A stretch of 64,000 nucleotides of DNA from Lucifuga dentata (taxonomy: Eukaryota; Chordata; Actinopteri; Ophidiiformes; Bythitidae), in contig VXCM01000826.1 in NCBI GenBank assembly GCA_014773175.1, positions 60,382 to 124,381 of the forward strand. Direction: 5' to 3'. A model generated the notes under the pieces. The model saw only the letters and a list, made by a program, of their open reading frames with translations. It was not told the DNA's origin and did no database searches. A program made the translations under genes and the position numbers. Positions 12,552 to 25,352 of the stretch are shown piece after piece; position 1 is the stretch's first letter, and every line of letters begins with the position of its first letter.

Positions 12552-14430
12552 ATATTCTGAGATACTCTGTACTCAGAAGGCTCTGCTTCCATTATGCCAC
12601 ATATCTCATTCTGACTCATTTATTACATCTTCCTATGTTAATGGCAGCAATGCAACAGTGAACAAACAGAGAGGACATGTTGTAATGAGGCCACCAGTAA
12701 AGTGACACCTGAGTGAACCTGACATTGTACGTGCAAAGGATTCCATCTCCTGGCTCAGGACATCAGCACTTTCTAATCAGACTTTCAATTTCAAAAATAG
12801 TATGTCTGTAAACCATAAATCTCTCTCTTGAGAGCTCCAGGCTTTTGTGTTTCCCTTTCTCTAATTGTCCTGTGTCTGTTGCTCATAAATCTCTCAGGGA
12901 AGAGCCATTAGCAAAAATGGCTGGCAGGGATTCTGCCATGGGGACACTGCTGGTCTATTCACAGTAAGAGGATGTCCAGATACTGACTTAAAACTCTAGT
13001 GTGTGCAGTTGCCAGGGTCAGATGACAGCATGTCTGGCTTGGCAGCCCCACTTTTCATGTCATTCAGCCAGTCAGTATTTGGAATTTCTGTGGTTAGAAT
13101 GGTTTCCTTCCCAACTCTCAGAAGAGTTGAATTGTCGCACGCTCCCTGAATGTCATTGTGTTTTGTACAGAACACTAACTGCTGGAAATAGAAAACAATG
13201 TGATCTATTTCCTGAGCTCATTTGGTTGATGTCAAATTTCTCAACACAGTAAGTATAACCCATTGACTGACTCAAAACGCTGTAGACAAAAACAATGACA
13301 TCAAACACAGTCTGGTTAAATTAATCCTGTAGAACTCAGTAACCAGCGTCTTTAATGAGTAACAGGTCTTTATTTTATTGTATTTTTTTGCCATAAGTTG
13401 TGCATTTCATGTGTTCAGGACTTAACTCAGGGTGACGGCCAGCCTCTGGGAAAACAACATGGAAAAGACTTCTCACAATCAAATATCCTGTCTTAAGTGT
13501 TTTGAGGGATTTTGTGTAAATAGGAATTAGTCAGTGCAGCAGTAAAATGATTTCCTGTTACAAGTGCAGCGGTTTGTTGATGAACATCAAGTGGGACACA
13601 GAAACTGGCATCACACAACACAATGTGGAAGAAATGCTAGGGCATTTTTTCACATGCCACATGTGATAAACATGTAATATTTCCATGTGGTGTGATAGTT
13701 TTTTCAGCATGTGCCATTTTGTGGAGAGGAAGTATTTTCTATTTTTAGCAGATTTCTTCCCTCAATCCTGTCAAGTTTTTCCCATGCCTTTTATAGATAT
13801 AAGTAATTCCCAGCCACATCTAAAGTGGACAGTAATATTATCTTTAATATGATAATCACTGCTGAAAAACCATCTTTGTGCCTTTACTTTAAGACTGCAG
13901 AATGAACGTGGTGAATTTATGATGAATCTATATAAGCATACCTTATTATTACTATAAATCATCGAAGAGCCCAGGAACAGAGGTATAAATGACCTTAACC
14001 ATTTCATTAAATCTAATTAAATTGAAATGACATTAAAAGTCATCATTTCTGGCTCTTTTTTATGAGAGCAGATGAGATGTGAGACATGCTGGATCTCCTC
14101 AGAGTTAAACACATACTGCGTACAGTATTACAGAGTTAATGGGACAGATAATTGACAGTGAACCATAGGAGGTTAATAATAGATGCTTAATTGACTCCTA
14201 TCAATTTGTTATGCTGAACATTACTGCTGAAAGATCTCCTTCATACAGGAAGTAGTCATATTTTAACACACACCATATCTCACATTTATGATTTCCACTT
14301 TTTGGATACATATTGTTCAATGCATGCTACCTACCTTTGCCAAGACTGAGCCTAGAACAAATTTGTCTTGTTGTCTAGCATTTACCCAACATATGCATGT
14401 TTTTGTTTTTTTGTTTTTTTTATGAAACTA

Positions 14431-14541
14431 AAGTACTTGGAGGAAATTCACACAAAAACAGAGAGAACTGTGAAAAGTCCACACAGAAAAAACCAGGGCC
14501 AGCAGTGAGCTTCGAATCCAGGACCATCTTGCTGTCTATCA
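14431..14541. mobile_element. Degenerate teleost SINE-type fragment
   Basis: Contains a recognisable block: GTACTTGGAGGAAATTCACA, then AGAGAGAACTGTGAAAAGTC and CACACAGAAAAAACC, ending GCTTCGAATCCAGGACC and TTGCTGT. This resembles a common fish repeat with a tRNA-type box B (GGTTCGAATCC-like), similar to V-SINE/DANA-type elements. The copy is diverged and bounded by poly-T-rich sequence. Assignment is from memory of the repeat, not a search. Confidence 0.5.
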
Positions 14542-14689
14542 TACAATAAATATGCCAATTTCTTATTATTTATTTATTTTTTATTGAAATTGTTGTATTA
14601 TTTTTTGAAGAAACTGACAAAAAACAAACTCACATCTCACAATATTACAACATTATATAATAAGAATTCATTTTAAAAAGTCCTAGATC

Positions 14690-14776
14690 TCTCTGTGGAT
14701 CTGGATCTGCACCAAAATTTCCAACAAACGGTTCTTATAGCATTTTAGTAATCCTGCCAATAAACAAACCATAATC
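14690..14776. repeat. Diverged dispersed-repeat remnant
   Basis: GGATCTGGATCTGCACCAAA followed by AGTAATCCTGCCAATAAACA resembles a widespread teleost interspersed repeat that ends in 'taatcctgctaacaaacaaac'. The element class is not known to me. Confidence 0.4.
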
Positions 14777-17771
14777 TCTTACACATACAAACATATAAAC
14801 TCTCATATAAATAGCCCTGACAAAGTATAAATGCTGTTTCTATGTGTCACTCCATGAAATAGCATCTACCACACTTGATTCTGGACAGCCTCAAAAGCTT
14901 AAAGCCAGTGTGCATGAGAAGTGTTTCCACTTTGTCCATCAACATTTAGGAAGTAAGAGTTTATTTTCTCTGACGCCACCAGGCAGAATATGGCAGACCC
15001 GATTCCTTAGTGTGAATGGGGAATATGATAGGGTAGCTTCTGTCCCAGGCCCTGTAGGCCTCTCCCGGTTCTCTGGAAGACCTCTGCTGTTTATACGTAT
15101 CTGTTTCACCTTTTCCTCCTAAACAATTATTAAGCAGGCCAGGAGGAAACCCACCCTGTGATGACTCTAGAAACAGTCCAACTGCAAAAAGCACATGGAC
15201 AGGATAAACGTGGATAAACTGTTCCTTCCATACAATTCATGTGTATTTATCTGATATTTAAAGGACCATACCTGCATATTTGAGCCTATTATTTACAACC
15301 CATAAAGACAACGGTTGTCAGTAACGCAACATGTATATGGATTGTATATATTGGGCTCGAACATGTACAATTATCCTTTGTATGATCCTTTAAGTAGTGA
15401 GAACTGTTTGGAAAGGAGAGCAAACACAAAGATTCTTGATTCTGTTGGTTCAGATGTGATAAACAGGGAACATTCTACTCAGTTGCACAATCTAGTTGAA
15501 ACAATTATACACAGTAAATAATCTGGTCTTCTCTCCCTGTCTACCTCTTTAACTTGTGGTAATTTTATGCACAGGAGGCTCATTGGCTCATAATCTGAAT
15601 GAATGTAAACAGTGTGCATTAGAACACAAGGTTGGCAGTATGCCATACATCACGCGGAGGCCTTAAACAGTTTGAGAGCAGACTGATAGATGAACCTTTC
15701 TGGAGAGATATGTGGCTGGATGGAGAAGGGAAGGTGTTGGAAGGTTGGGAATATTAATCATGGCAATTATTGAAAGTGTTTTTCGCTGACATCATCATGC
15801 GGACCCATATATCAGCCAGGAGCAGCATGCTTATGACTTAGTGACACAGGCTGAGTGGAGGACATTGAGCAGTAAAAATTAGCAGGTTATGCTGGGTGAA
15901 AAATGAAGCCATCACAGAGCCATAAGCAGGCAGCATTTGTTATTCCAAAGAATCCATTTCAGGAAATAAGCCTTGTGCATGTGATTGTTTGTATCATTGT
16001 TGTCTTTACTTTGAAATACACTCCTTAACAGGTTTGTCTGTTGTGTTAGTCCACGGTGAAATCATAGTTGCTTAGGAAATAAGTGGACTCTTAGATGCAA
16101 AAACAACAGCTGAATGGATTTCATATCCTCAGGAAAAAAAGAAGTGCAGACCTAAATTGATAACGTCAGAGATTCACATGCAAGTACGCTGAAAATGAAA
16201 GATAAGTGTGTGGGTATACCGAAAATGTGTCTGTGTGTGTTTTAAGTGTGTGTCCTGCTCTCTGTTTGTCTTGCTGCAGGAAGCAGCAGATATCAGGCTC
16301 TTGAATCAGTGTTCTCAAGGCCGGAAGAAACTTCCTTAAACAGAAGAGAGCAGCACTAAAGCGTCTTCAGTCCACAGTGGATTTGACCCAACCAAACACT
16401 GACGCACTGAGTCTCATAAAAGCAAACACAAACACTACAAACTAGAATAAATGCTTTTTGGTGCTTGTGCTTTCTGTACAAATAGTCAACTTTGAACTTC
16501 TCTTCCACTTTATTAACTGTCTGCTTGTATATCTCCATCTTTATTTCCCCACTTAATCTGTCCGTTTTCATCATTTTCTTCCCCACTGGCCCCCTTTGCT
16601 GAAGAAGATAAAATTACCTCTGCGTGCTTTAACATATGGTCATATGCAGGTGTTTAGATCTACAGGTTTTTCATCTGACATGCTGATAGTCAAGTAATGA
16701 TGTAGATATGTGCATCAAGAACCCTTTTCTTTTTTCAGATTTGGGGTTTGATTTTCTTCTCTATGTCAAAGAAAGCATCATGAATTTTTTTATGTGAGAT
16801 GCCTTTACATGCTGCATGCTTTCATCATGTTCTCTGAAAGACAATGCGGGTCTCCTTCCCTCCTCAAGTTTAAGATGTCGTAAACACACCACAGGCTTTC
16901 TCTCCTTTAGAAACTCTCAGGAACATCATAGGGGTCTCTGGTTCTCTTAAGTCTCTCCTGCTGCTAACGGCTGCATCATCTTCTCTGGGCAACCACCCAA
17001 TTGGCTGGGAGTCTGCTGCCCTGACCCTGAACCCTGAATACGAGGGGTTAACCAAGGGCCAGTGCAAAGGCTGAGTGTGGGTGTGGTGGTGGTGGAGGTC
17101 AGGATGGGGGAGGAGGGGGAGAGACAGCTAATAAACACGACAGAGGAAGGTCCATCAGGATGTGTATTTTATTGCTGGCTGGTACTTGAAGGCATCAAAC
17201 TTCACTCCCAGAGATGAGAGGCAAGCAGTCCAGAAAGCAGATGAATCCCGTAAGGGTGGAAATGATGGGGTCAGGGTTTTTACAAGGTCAGGAGGAAGTT
17301 AGTGGAGTGTCAGGGTCCCAGTAATCCCTCCATTCCAGCACTAGGAGACATGGTAGTTGTTAAGTTACCATATGTTAAGAGCTACATAACCTGAAGGACC
17401 AGACTAATGGTTTTGTATATTTTAGCCTCTTACAAACAAATTTTACATAATTTATTGCAGAATTTAACTGCACAAGGGGCCTTTCTGAAAATATTCAAGT
17501 TTGCTCCAACATCTAGTCAGCTGCAGAAAATCAGTGCATTCATGAACTGTGTAGCAGGAAAACCAAATCCAGAAGACAAACAATAAGCAAACATGGATGT
17601 GGTGGCAAAAATAATATAAATCTAGTCTTCTTTAATCAAACACAGTGCTGTTTGGCAGCGGATTCAGAATTCTTGGATCTCGAAGTGTCATTGAACACAC
17701 CAACAGGGAAATTTTCGAAACAAATCACATCTCCATCTGTATTACCATGTGATGAAATGTAACTTTGACAA

Positions 17772-17805
17772 AAATAAATAAATAAATAAATAAAAATAAA
17801 AATTC
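17772..17805. repeat. (AAAT)n microsatellite
   Basis: Several AAAT units with minor interruption. Confidence 0.85.
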
Positions 17806-18626
17806 ACTGTGATGGCTTTACCATCTCAAGGAAGTTTTGACTCTCTGCAAGTAGATTTTTCATACCACAGATAAATGCATTCACATACAGTAGAAACACA
17901 TCATCTGAATGTAACACCGCCATCATCAACCTCCAGATGACCCCCCATCCACCACCTTTTGACCCTCCAGCTCTCCACCCTCTACTCCCTCCAACATTGT
18001 CTCCTTCCTTGTTTCATTTTTATTACAACCCTCCTGCTGGAACCTGAACTTGTTGCCCCGCCTGAACTGGGGTGACAGCTCACTAAATCACTACCTTTTA
18101 GTGGTGCTGCCCCCTTTTTTTTTATATATTTTAATCACTCAGACTCCAGTAACCAGGAATATTGGGCCCAGTGTATGGAATTCTCCTCATAAAAGAAAAG
18201 GCTGAGGCCACTGATGTGCTTCTCATGGCAGAATCGCTGCTAGAATTCATCTTGTTCTTACTGAGACAGTGGTAGGGAATTGATGGAGGCGGGGGCGCTC
18301 TCTTATGGATGACAATCAATCGCTCAGGATCAACAGGTTTTAGGCCGTAAACCTGAGGTCATCTCCTATCTAGCTGACGGTTTCTCATCTGGCAGTACCG
18401 GTGTTAATACTGGTGGGAGGCCTTGGATTTTGTTTGTTATTTATGGTTAGTCACAGGTTTAGAAATGGTTCTGAATGATCGGAGGCTATCTTTCACACAG
18501 CTGTCAAAGCTTTAAAATGGCTAACCCCCTGTGTACACACAGTGTCTGTGAAATGGACAAAAACAGAGGCAACAGGAAGTGTATTAATCACACAAGCTGG
18601 CAAGTTTTAACAATCTTTTGAATGAT

Positions 18627-18660
18627 TTTTTTTTTTTTTTTTNTTTTTTTTTTTTTTTTT
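18627..18660. repeat. Poly-T tract with single N
   Basis: T run interrupted by N at 18643, so its true length is unknown. Confidence 0.9.
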
Positions 18661-21600
18661 ACATTGTCTCCTAAAAATTGATTCATTATTGAGTAAAATC
18701 ACTAAAAATCTGATGCTGAATGCCTCTTTCTTCCTATCGTTCTTTTCTAATTCTTTTTGTCATCAGTGTGCTCAATCCCTTTTCTCAGTGCTCATCCTTC
18801 CTCTGTCTTCCTCCTCCTCCTCCTCCTCTCCCTTCATTTCATCTCTAACCCAGCATTAATCCTTATCCTCCCTGAGGAAGCCCACTTCGTGCAGCACTGA
18901 GGGTATTTAGAGCCAGTGTTGACATTGGACAGCACGTTAGACAAATATCCCTGACTCAAAACCACAAGACAAATGGCAGACCCGAGCTTGCTGTGTTCTG
19001 GCAGTGGTTTTGCTAGTTTGGCTTAGCTGTGGCCAGCTATTCAGCGCAGGTGACGTCTCACTGCAAGAAAAACACAGACTGCCGGTTGGAAAGAAGGTAG
19101 ATAGATGAAAGGAAATGTAGGGGGATGGCAAAGGAGGGTGGATAGGAAATGGAAGGAAAGAAAAGTTAGATGTGATTAATGTTTAAAATGAAGATAGAAT
19201 TCGACAATGTAGAGAGGTCATGGTGGAAGGAAAAGTGGAGATTCAGATGATGAAGCAAAACTGGAGTTAGAACCAAAAGTAACTATGGTTTAGGGTGGCA
19301 CTATAATGTAGCACATTATGATTTTGTCTTTTCTGTATAATTTATCTCTGTGGCAGTGATGAAGTTTGATCTGCAAATGGGAAGAAATAGTGAATCATTT
19401 GTCTTGAGAGGCTTTGTGGAGGGTTTTGGAAACCCAGCAGCTTCCACAGACAACCAGGTGGTGGCTTTGATTATGGGTGCACATTACATCATTTCAGGGT
19501 GGAAACAAACACATATATACACACACGCAGACAGCACTTGCACGCAGGCGGGACCCTGTGACAAGCTATCTACACGCACTCAACACTTAACCACGTGCAT
19601 ACACACAGCACGCAGACAGCTAGCCGCACCACACACACTCTTCAGAGATATGGGGCCTGGTCTGACAACCACCAAGTTGACTTGGCATTGGTCAGACTGG
19701 AGTGATCCAAGAAAAGCAAAGCAGACCCACGAGAGGGCTGGGGCTTTTGTGTTTGTGGAGTGTCACACTTCATCACGAGGGAAACCCATAACAGGCCCAG
19801 GAAGACCTTTGAAGCTATAGGAGGGGTGTGTGGGAATCGCCTCTGTGGCTACCTCTGATGTCAACTCCAATATTCTGATTGCAAGCTATTTCCTGGATTA
19901 GGATTGTGTTTGTCGGCTAAAAGGGAAACTGTCTGAGGATTGTATATCACAGAGCAGAGCAAACTAATTACAGCATCCCATCAGATAATTTACAGATTAA
20001 AATATATGTCACCACCACTGACTGTAAAACTATAATCATTTATAGTATTTATTTGTGAGTTGCTATCAACAAAGCCAGAAGTCTTTGCAGGATGCACAAT
20101 GATTTATCAGACAGTAGAGGTGCAGAAAAGAAGATAATCACTTTTTTGTAACATAGAAAATATTTTAACATTATGGTAGTAAACAGTGTTTTTTTTGGCC
20201 GGTAATTGTAGGGTGCTGCTTCAAGTTCAAGGAATCATCTTCACCACTGTTACTACAGAGCTCTATATTAAAAATAAAACTTTGTCCACATTCAACTTTT
20301 ATTTACATGCTTTTGCCGAGTCCCCATAGTGTCTTTAGGCATACTTTGACCCCAGGTCAGTGGTTGTTAGCAGCAGTTATACTGTTCTGTAGAAAAATCA
20401 TAGGTCTCTAAGCACCATCTCAAAACCAGGCACCAATTCTAAGAAAAATCACAGAAAAACCTCAGCTGAAATCGAGAGGTTTATTGTATGAGGGCAAAAC
20501 GGTACTAATACGCATTATACACAGTGTGCACATGGGATGAGTTGAGCTATTTTCTGCATATGAAAATAAATTGTTAATTAAAAGAGTATAAAACTTAAAT
20601 GTAGAAACAGTGCTAAACTCAATTTTGTGAAAAAACTAGCTACAACAACAAATTTCCAATATTTATTGTCTATTGAAAATTCCTTTACAGAAAAGTTCAG
20701 TCATCTAATGAGCCACCAAAAGGCATTTCAAGTACCATTTGTCATATATGTACCACAGTTTGTGAACCACTGCTGTGGAAACACTTGACCATAAAACCAT
20801 AAACAGCGAAACAATCACCTGATTCTATGTGGAAGTGCATAGTGCTATTCAGAACCATATTTGTATTTTATTTTAACTGAATGTTCAAGAGTATTTCAAT
20901 ATTGATATTTTATGAAGAATGGTTTTGTTCAGAGAAAGAAAAGAAACAAGTAGAGGAAAGTGATTCATGTCTTTTAATGCCAGCATGCTGGTGTAATATA
21001 CTAACAAGATGTCACAATGTGTACATGTACAGTATGTTTGAATATTGTACAACATATGTTCAGCCTGAATTATTTATTTTTACCATTATGAAAGCTTTTT
21101 AGCATATATACACACAAGTATTGATTTTCTGTTGACAATAGAGATTTTTTTTTTTTTTATCTGTATATTTTTTAATATATGCTTTGGATTTTCTAGCAGC
21201 TAGGCTAAATACCCATTGGTTTGGATTACCAAGAGGAGAGTGTCTCTGTAAACCATTAGGCTAAAGATCTTGTATGTAAAATGGTGTTTGGCAGCAGAGT
21301 CAGTGACAGCAGTGCATGCAGTTTGCTTTGGCTGCTTCAGAATTAGTGGAATGGCACTGTACTTTAATGGACCACATCCTTTTGGCTGGAGCTTCATAGG
21401 GCTCAACCACCAAAGCCATAATTTGACTCTTGGATGATAGAAGTCGGGCAAGACAATTTCAAATCAAGGACAAATATTCAGGAAATTACATTAGTCCTTA
21501 GGGATGGTCGGCTAGTTTGTATGTTGGAAAGTTTCTTTTCCTGCGCTGCTGGATCGGTCAGAGGCAGACTTTTTTTTAAAGTTACTGTGAAAATCTTCTA

Positions 21601-22489
21601 TTGATGTGATTGATATTGAAATATTGGTGTTTCAGCTGTTGTATACAGTATATTTCTGTATCCTATGATGACAGTGATTGAACATAGGGGTGCAGAGTCA
21701 GCTTTCCAGTTAGTACAATACACAATATACTGTAGAGTTTGTGGATTGACAAATTCAGGATTTCTTACTTTTAATAATTTTCCTCATAGATTTCTATGCT
21801 AAATACAGAATATCTTAAATGCATAACAAAATCCGCCTTATTTTGTCTGAAGTTGATTGGACTAACATTCTCCAAACACCTCAGTTGGCCACAAAAACCA
21901 ATTTAAACATCTGGCTTCAGACATTTTTTAAAGAAAATTAACTTGTCAACACTTAGGACCTCTGACAATTTAAAGTGTTAATGTATGTAATTGCACCCTG
22001 TGACATTTAATATATTAAAACAAAAACCGGCACCATTTGATTTTGTTATTGCAATCCATTTTTTAGCTTCCCACCCAGATTTGAATGAGTATCAGATAAA
22101 TTCAGGCTGGATTAAACACATAATCATGTACCAGTAACACCGAATCAGCATCATTCTCAAAATGGCCTTTGAAAGGATCCACTGGTTTATTTCTGAGCAA
22201 ATATATTTATCATTTGAAAGATAAAATAATAATTATCAGCAATATAATCTCAGGGTTTTCACAGCCATTAAAGAGCAAGAGCTTGTAAAGGAAAATACCT
22301 TTTTTATCCTTTTTTAAGCTTATGTAGCTTGTAAGCCAGATGGAATGAGGGTAAAAGCCAGATTTTCATTTGGAGATTTAGAAAAAAAAAACAAACTCAA
22401 TTACTGTTTGTAGACTGAGGCTGTTGTTAAGGATGGTGCCATAATCAAACACAATTTGGATCAAACCACGACTTTATTTCACATTCTCT

Positions 22490-22680
22490 CACATTTCCAA
22501 TCAAGGACCGATTAGCCTCAGACATTAATGAGCCTACTAATCCATTTGGGCCCCTCGTGATAACAGTTAATTGTCTGTAAAAATGTGTACAGATCCCCGT
22601 TTGGGTTGTTTACTAACTGATTTGGATGTGGTTAGGCCCTAAAGAGGTATCATTATGTTGATAGTTCTTTGGAAAATGAG
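22490..22680. promoter_or_regulatory. Candidate conserved non-coding element
   Basis: Contains CCAATCAAGGACCGATTAGC, ACATTAATGAG, ACTAATCC and GTTAATTGTCTG in close spacing, typical of developmental enhancer cores. Inference only. Confidence 0.28.
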
Positions 22681-25054
22681 CCCCTGATGGAGGAAACAAC
22701 AGAGTGGAGGAGAGAACTGCTTTCAACCTCACTTGAGTGCAAATTTATTACTATTTTAAGATAACATTTGGCTGTCATCAGTCTTCAATAAACTTAATCT
22801 ATAATTATCATGAGTTTTCTCTCCTACACTGAACAGAGAAGGAAGTTGATAATTTTCGTATAAGCCCGGATATTTGGACAGGCTTGAATCACATCGTAAG
22901 GTCCAGGGAAAACGAGCAGGAAGTGGATTCGCAGATTTCCAGAGACACGATTGGCTGAACCTGGCTCTGCATCTTCTCTGTCCTCTGCTTCATGTTTGAA
23001 ATTTAAATCCAGATTAAAATGCAAAGTTAAATCCAATACCTGTTAATGCAAAAGGTCAGAATAAGAACTGAGTTGAGTAAGACTTTAGTTTTATGGAAAG
23101 TTATCTTTCACAGTAATTAGTAATATTTATGTAAAGTATATGAGAAGAAATAATCATTACTATGACCGAATATACTGGTCACATTCCTCTTTTGATTTGA
23201 TGTCAGAAAAAAAAGTATCGAAGCATATCAACCGTAATCACTAATATTCAGTATGGTAAAAATTAAGTCAGTCTGTGATCTCTCTCTAACACATACACAA
23301 TCAAATCTACATATAATATTACACAGAGAAGTTGATTATTGTCAAGACATTTTTTGTGATCTGTAATTTTGGATCTGTTTTCTCCCAAGAACACAAAACT
23401 TTGAACATTCACTAGTCACAACCTTCTTATTTACTATGTCCAGAAAGAAGTATGTGATGCACTGTTGGACTGAATATGCTCTTGCTGCCATATTGTTGCA
23501 GGAACTAAAGGTTGGTAGGGGTGTTTATATTCTGGCCACTTGGTGTGCAGCCTTGGCTGGCCTGTTCTGACACTCAATTTATTGTCTTGTGATTTGAGGC
23601 CTTAGTTTCTCATTACGCCCAAAGTTTTTGTGTCCTTGTGCAACAAAAATTAGTTTGTGTGTCTGTGTAAATCACCTGTCATATGCACATGCTCCTTTAA
23701 GAAAAGGCCAAGGGTGTCATTTGATTCCTGCCGCCTTGCTTTCATATTTATGCGTCTCATATTCACGTCCAATGGCTGTGTCTCAGTTGGGCTATCCATC
23801 AACACTTTTTATCCCCATCACACCAACAATAAGGACATAAAATGCTCTTTTACGTCAGCAAAATGCTGCCACAAATAAAACCAGACCAGCACACCTCTTT
23901 ATTTGTCTGGGTAATAAACTACATAAATTAAAACTCATAAGTGACCAAATTTGCATTGGCCATGTCTTGTGGGCCTGAGTTTTAATGGAAATTACCAGAG
24001 GCAGTGAACTTGTATTATAAAGTGTTATCAGAAGAAAATGGAACACATAGGTGATATATTAATGAGTTTACAAAAGTGAAGGACAAGCAGACCCAGGGGA
24101 ATGTGTCCTGCTCTCTCCAAGACAAGGCAATTTTTCACACAAACATGTCAGGGAAACATTTGGGAACTACATCACTCGTCCTGTCAAATTAAATTTTACA
24201 CAATGTAACATTTATATATTTGTTATAGTTGCCCTTGTATACTGTTATTTTGATTCACCTGCTCAGATTGAGGATGAACATTAGCTGCTTAACTATATCT
24301 CTATAATGGTTTCTTCAGAATTTATATTTTTATTGCAGCCATGTGGTCCATTAAATAAACTAGAAGTATAAATAGATGAATAAATAAAGACTACTAAATA
24401 CAAACATTCAGCAATTTATTCATGTTTCTATTTGCATGGGAAGATGGAAATGAAAAGAAAAATAGTATTGTATTATGAACGTGTAGCAGTATAATTAAGT
24501 GCATGTTTTTCATTGTCTTAGACACATAATCCCACCTTCCTGTTCCCAGTCTGTGCAGCTTCAGCATCCACATATGATGCTCATCTGCAGCTTCTAGAAT
24601 TTGCCATGTTTTCAGAAGGAACAAACAAAAACAACATAAAAACAATAAAGCGATGGGATGAAGAGACTTCTCTCTCAATTTTGCACGCTCAAACAAAATC
24701 AGTTGCCTTTGGCCTGCTTAGGGGTAGAAGGTGAGGGAAGCACTCAAAGGCTGTGCAATTATTCTGCTCTGGCACAACAACAGAGAGCAAAAAGAGCATC
24801 AAAGGCTTTCCTCTGAGCAAAATAGGGCTCCTCTGGAGGAAAACTGCAACCTGTGTGTGAATACCAGCACATGGACGGCTGGTCTTCCCATGAGAAACAG
24901 GAACCACAAGATTTTTGTCAGCGTCAGTACCTGTGCAGTACATGACAGTATAGCAGTATTGTAACAGTAGTTTTCAAATTTTTTTTAAATGTGCTACGTT
25001 TACAGAAGCTTTTATAGCATATCTGTATCTGCTGATGTGTGTATATTTTTTGAT

Positions 25055-25088
<34 letters not shown>

Positions 25089-25110
25089 TGAGAGGGAGAG
25101 GGAGAAAGAA
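25055..25110. repeat. (GT)n(GA)n tract upstream of the dph6 promoter
   Basis: GT units lead into about 12 GA units and then GAGGGAGAGG-type purine sequence, about 75 bp before the ETS site. Confidence 0.85.
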
Positions 25111-25140
25111 TTGCGGATCATTCTTTATTTTCTATCAGGC

Positions 25141-25329
25141 ACATTAGCGGGCATCTCGGTATGAAGTAGGGTCCTTTTTCAACCCGGAAGTGTAGCTCTC
25201 ACGTGTTATTGTATACATGCTCTGGTTGCTATGCAAGTTGCTACTTGCTTTCAGGAGTTGATATCGTACAGCGTGAAATTATAAAGTGTGCGTTTATTTT
25301 TAATAGAATCTAGAGTAGAGAATAAGAAG
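25141..25329 (+). promoter_or_regulatory. dph6: Probable dph6 promoter and 5' UTR
   Basis: Directly upstream of the ATG lies a non-repetitive block with a consensus ETS site (CCGGAAGT, 25184-25191) and an E-box TCACGTG (25199-25205), spaced as in many TATA-less housekeeping promoters. A GT/GA microsatellite ends about 80 bp upstream (near 25110). No TATA box is evident at a useful distance. The transcription start is inferred to lie between the E-box and 25329 but cannot be placed. Confidence 0.5.
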
Positions 25330-25352
25330 ATGAAAGTGGTCGCGTTAATAAG
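25330..25352 (+). CDS. dph6: dph6 exon 1 (residues 1-7 plus 2 nt)
   Basis: Encodes MKVVALI and the first two bases of the Ser-8 codon, followed by the donor GTAAGC. The N-terminus matches the start of vertebrate DPH6, where the first beta-strand leads into the PP-loop. The in-frame TAA at 25282-25284 excludes an upstream start, and position -3 is A. Confidence 0.93.

Larger units (their letters stand above)
1..25140. other. Upstream intergenic DNA without recognisable genes
   Basis: No stretch shows a conserved protein, a chain of phase-compatible exons or an RNA gene. Open frames here are short and low-complexity or lack any family resemblance. The longest (19350-19820, 156 codons, GTG start) is rich in CA-repeat-derived His/Thr. 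Contents include microsatellites, homopolymers, one SINE-like fragment (14431-14541), a duplicated assembly join (1277-1405) and several unique blocks that may be regulatory (2330-2770, 5520-5850, 7400-7560, 9690-9890, 11395-11850, 22490-22680). Confidence 0.6.

Noticed and set aside
19350..19820. Longest upstream open frame, 156 codons
   Set aside because: Begins at GTG, has no recognisable family, no splice or codon signature, and its His/Thr-rich middle comes from CA-repeat-like DNA.
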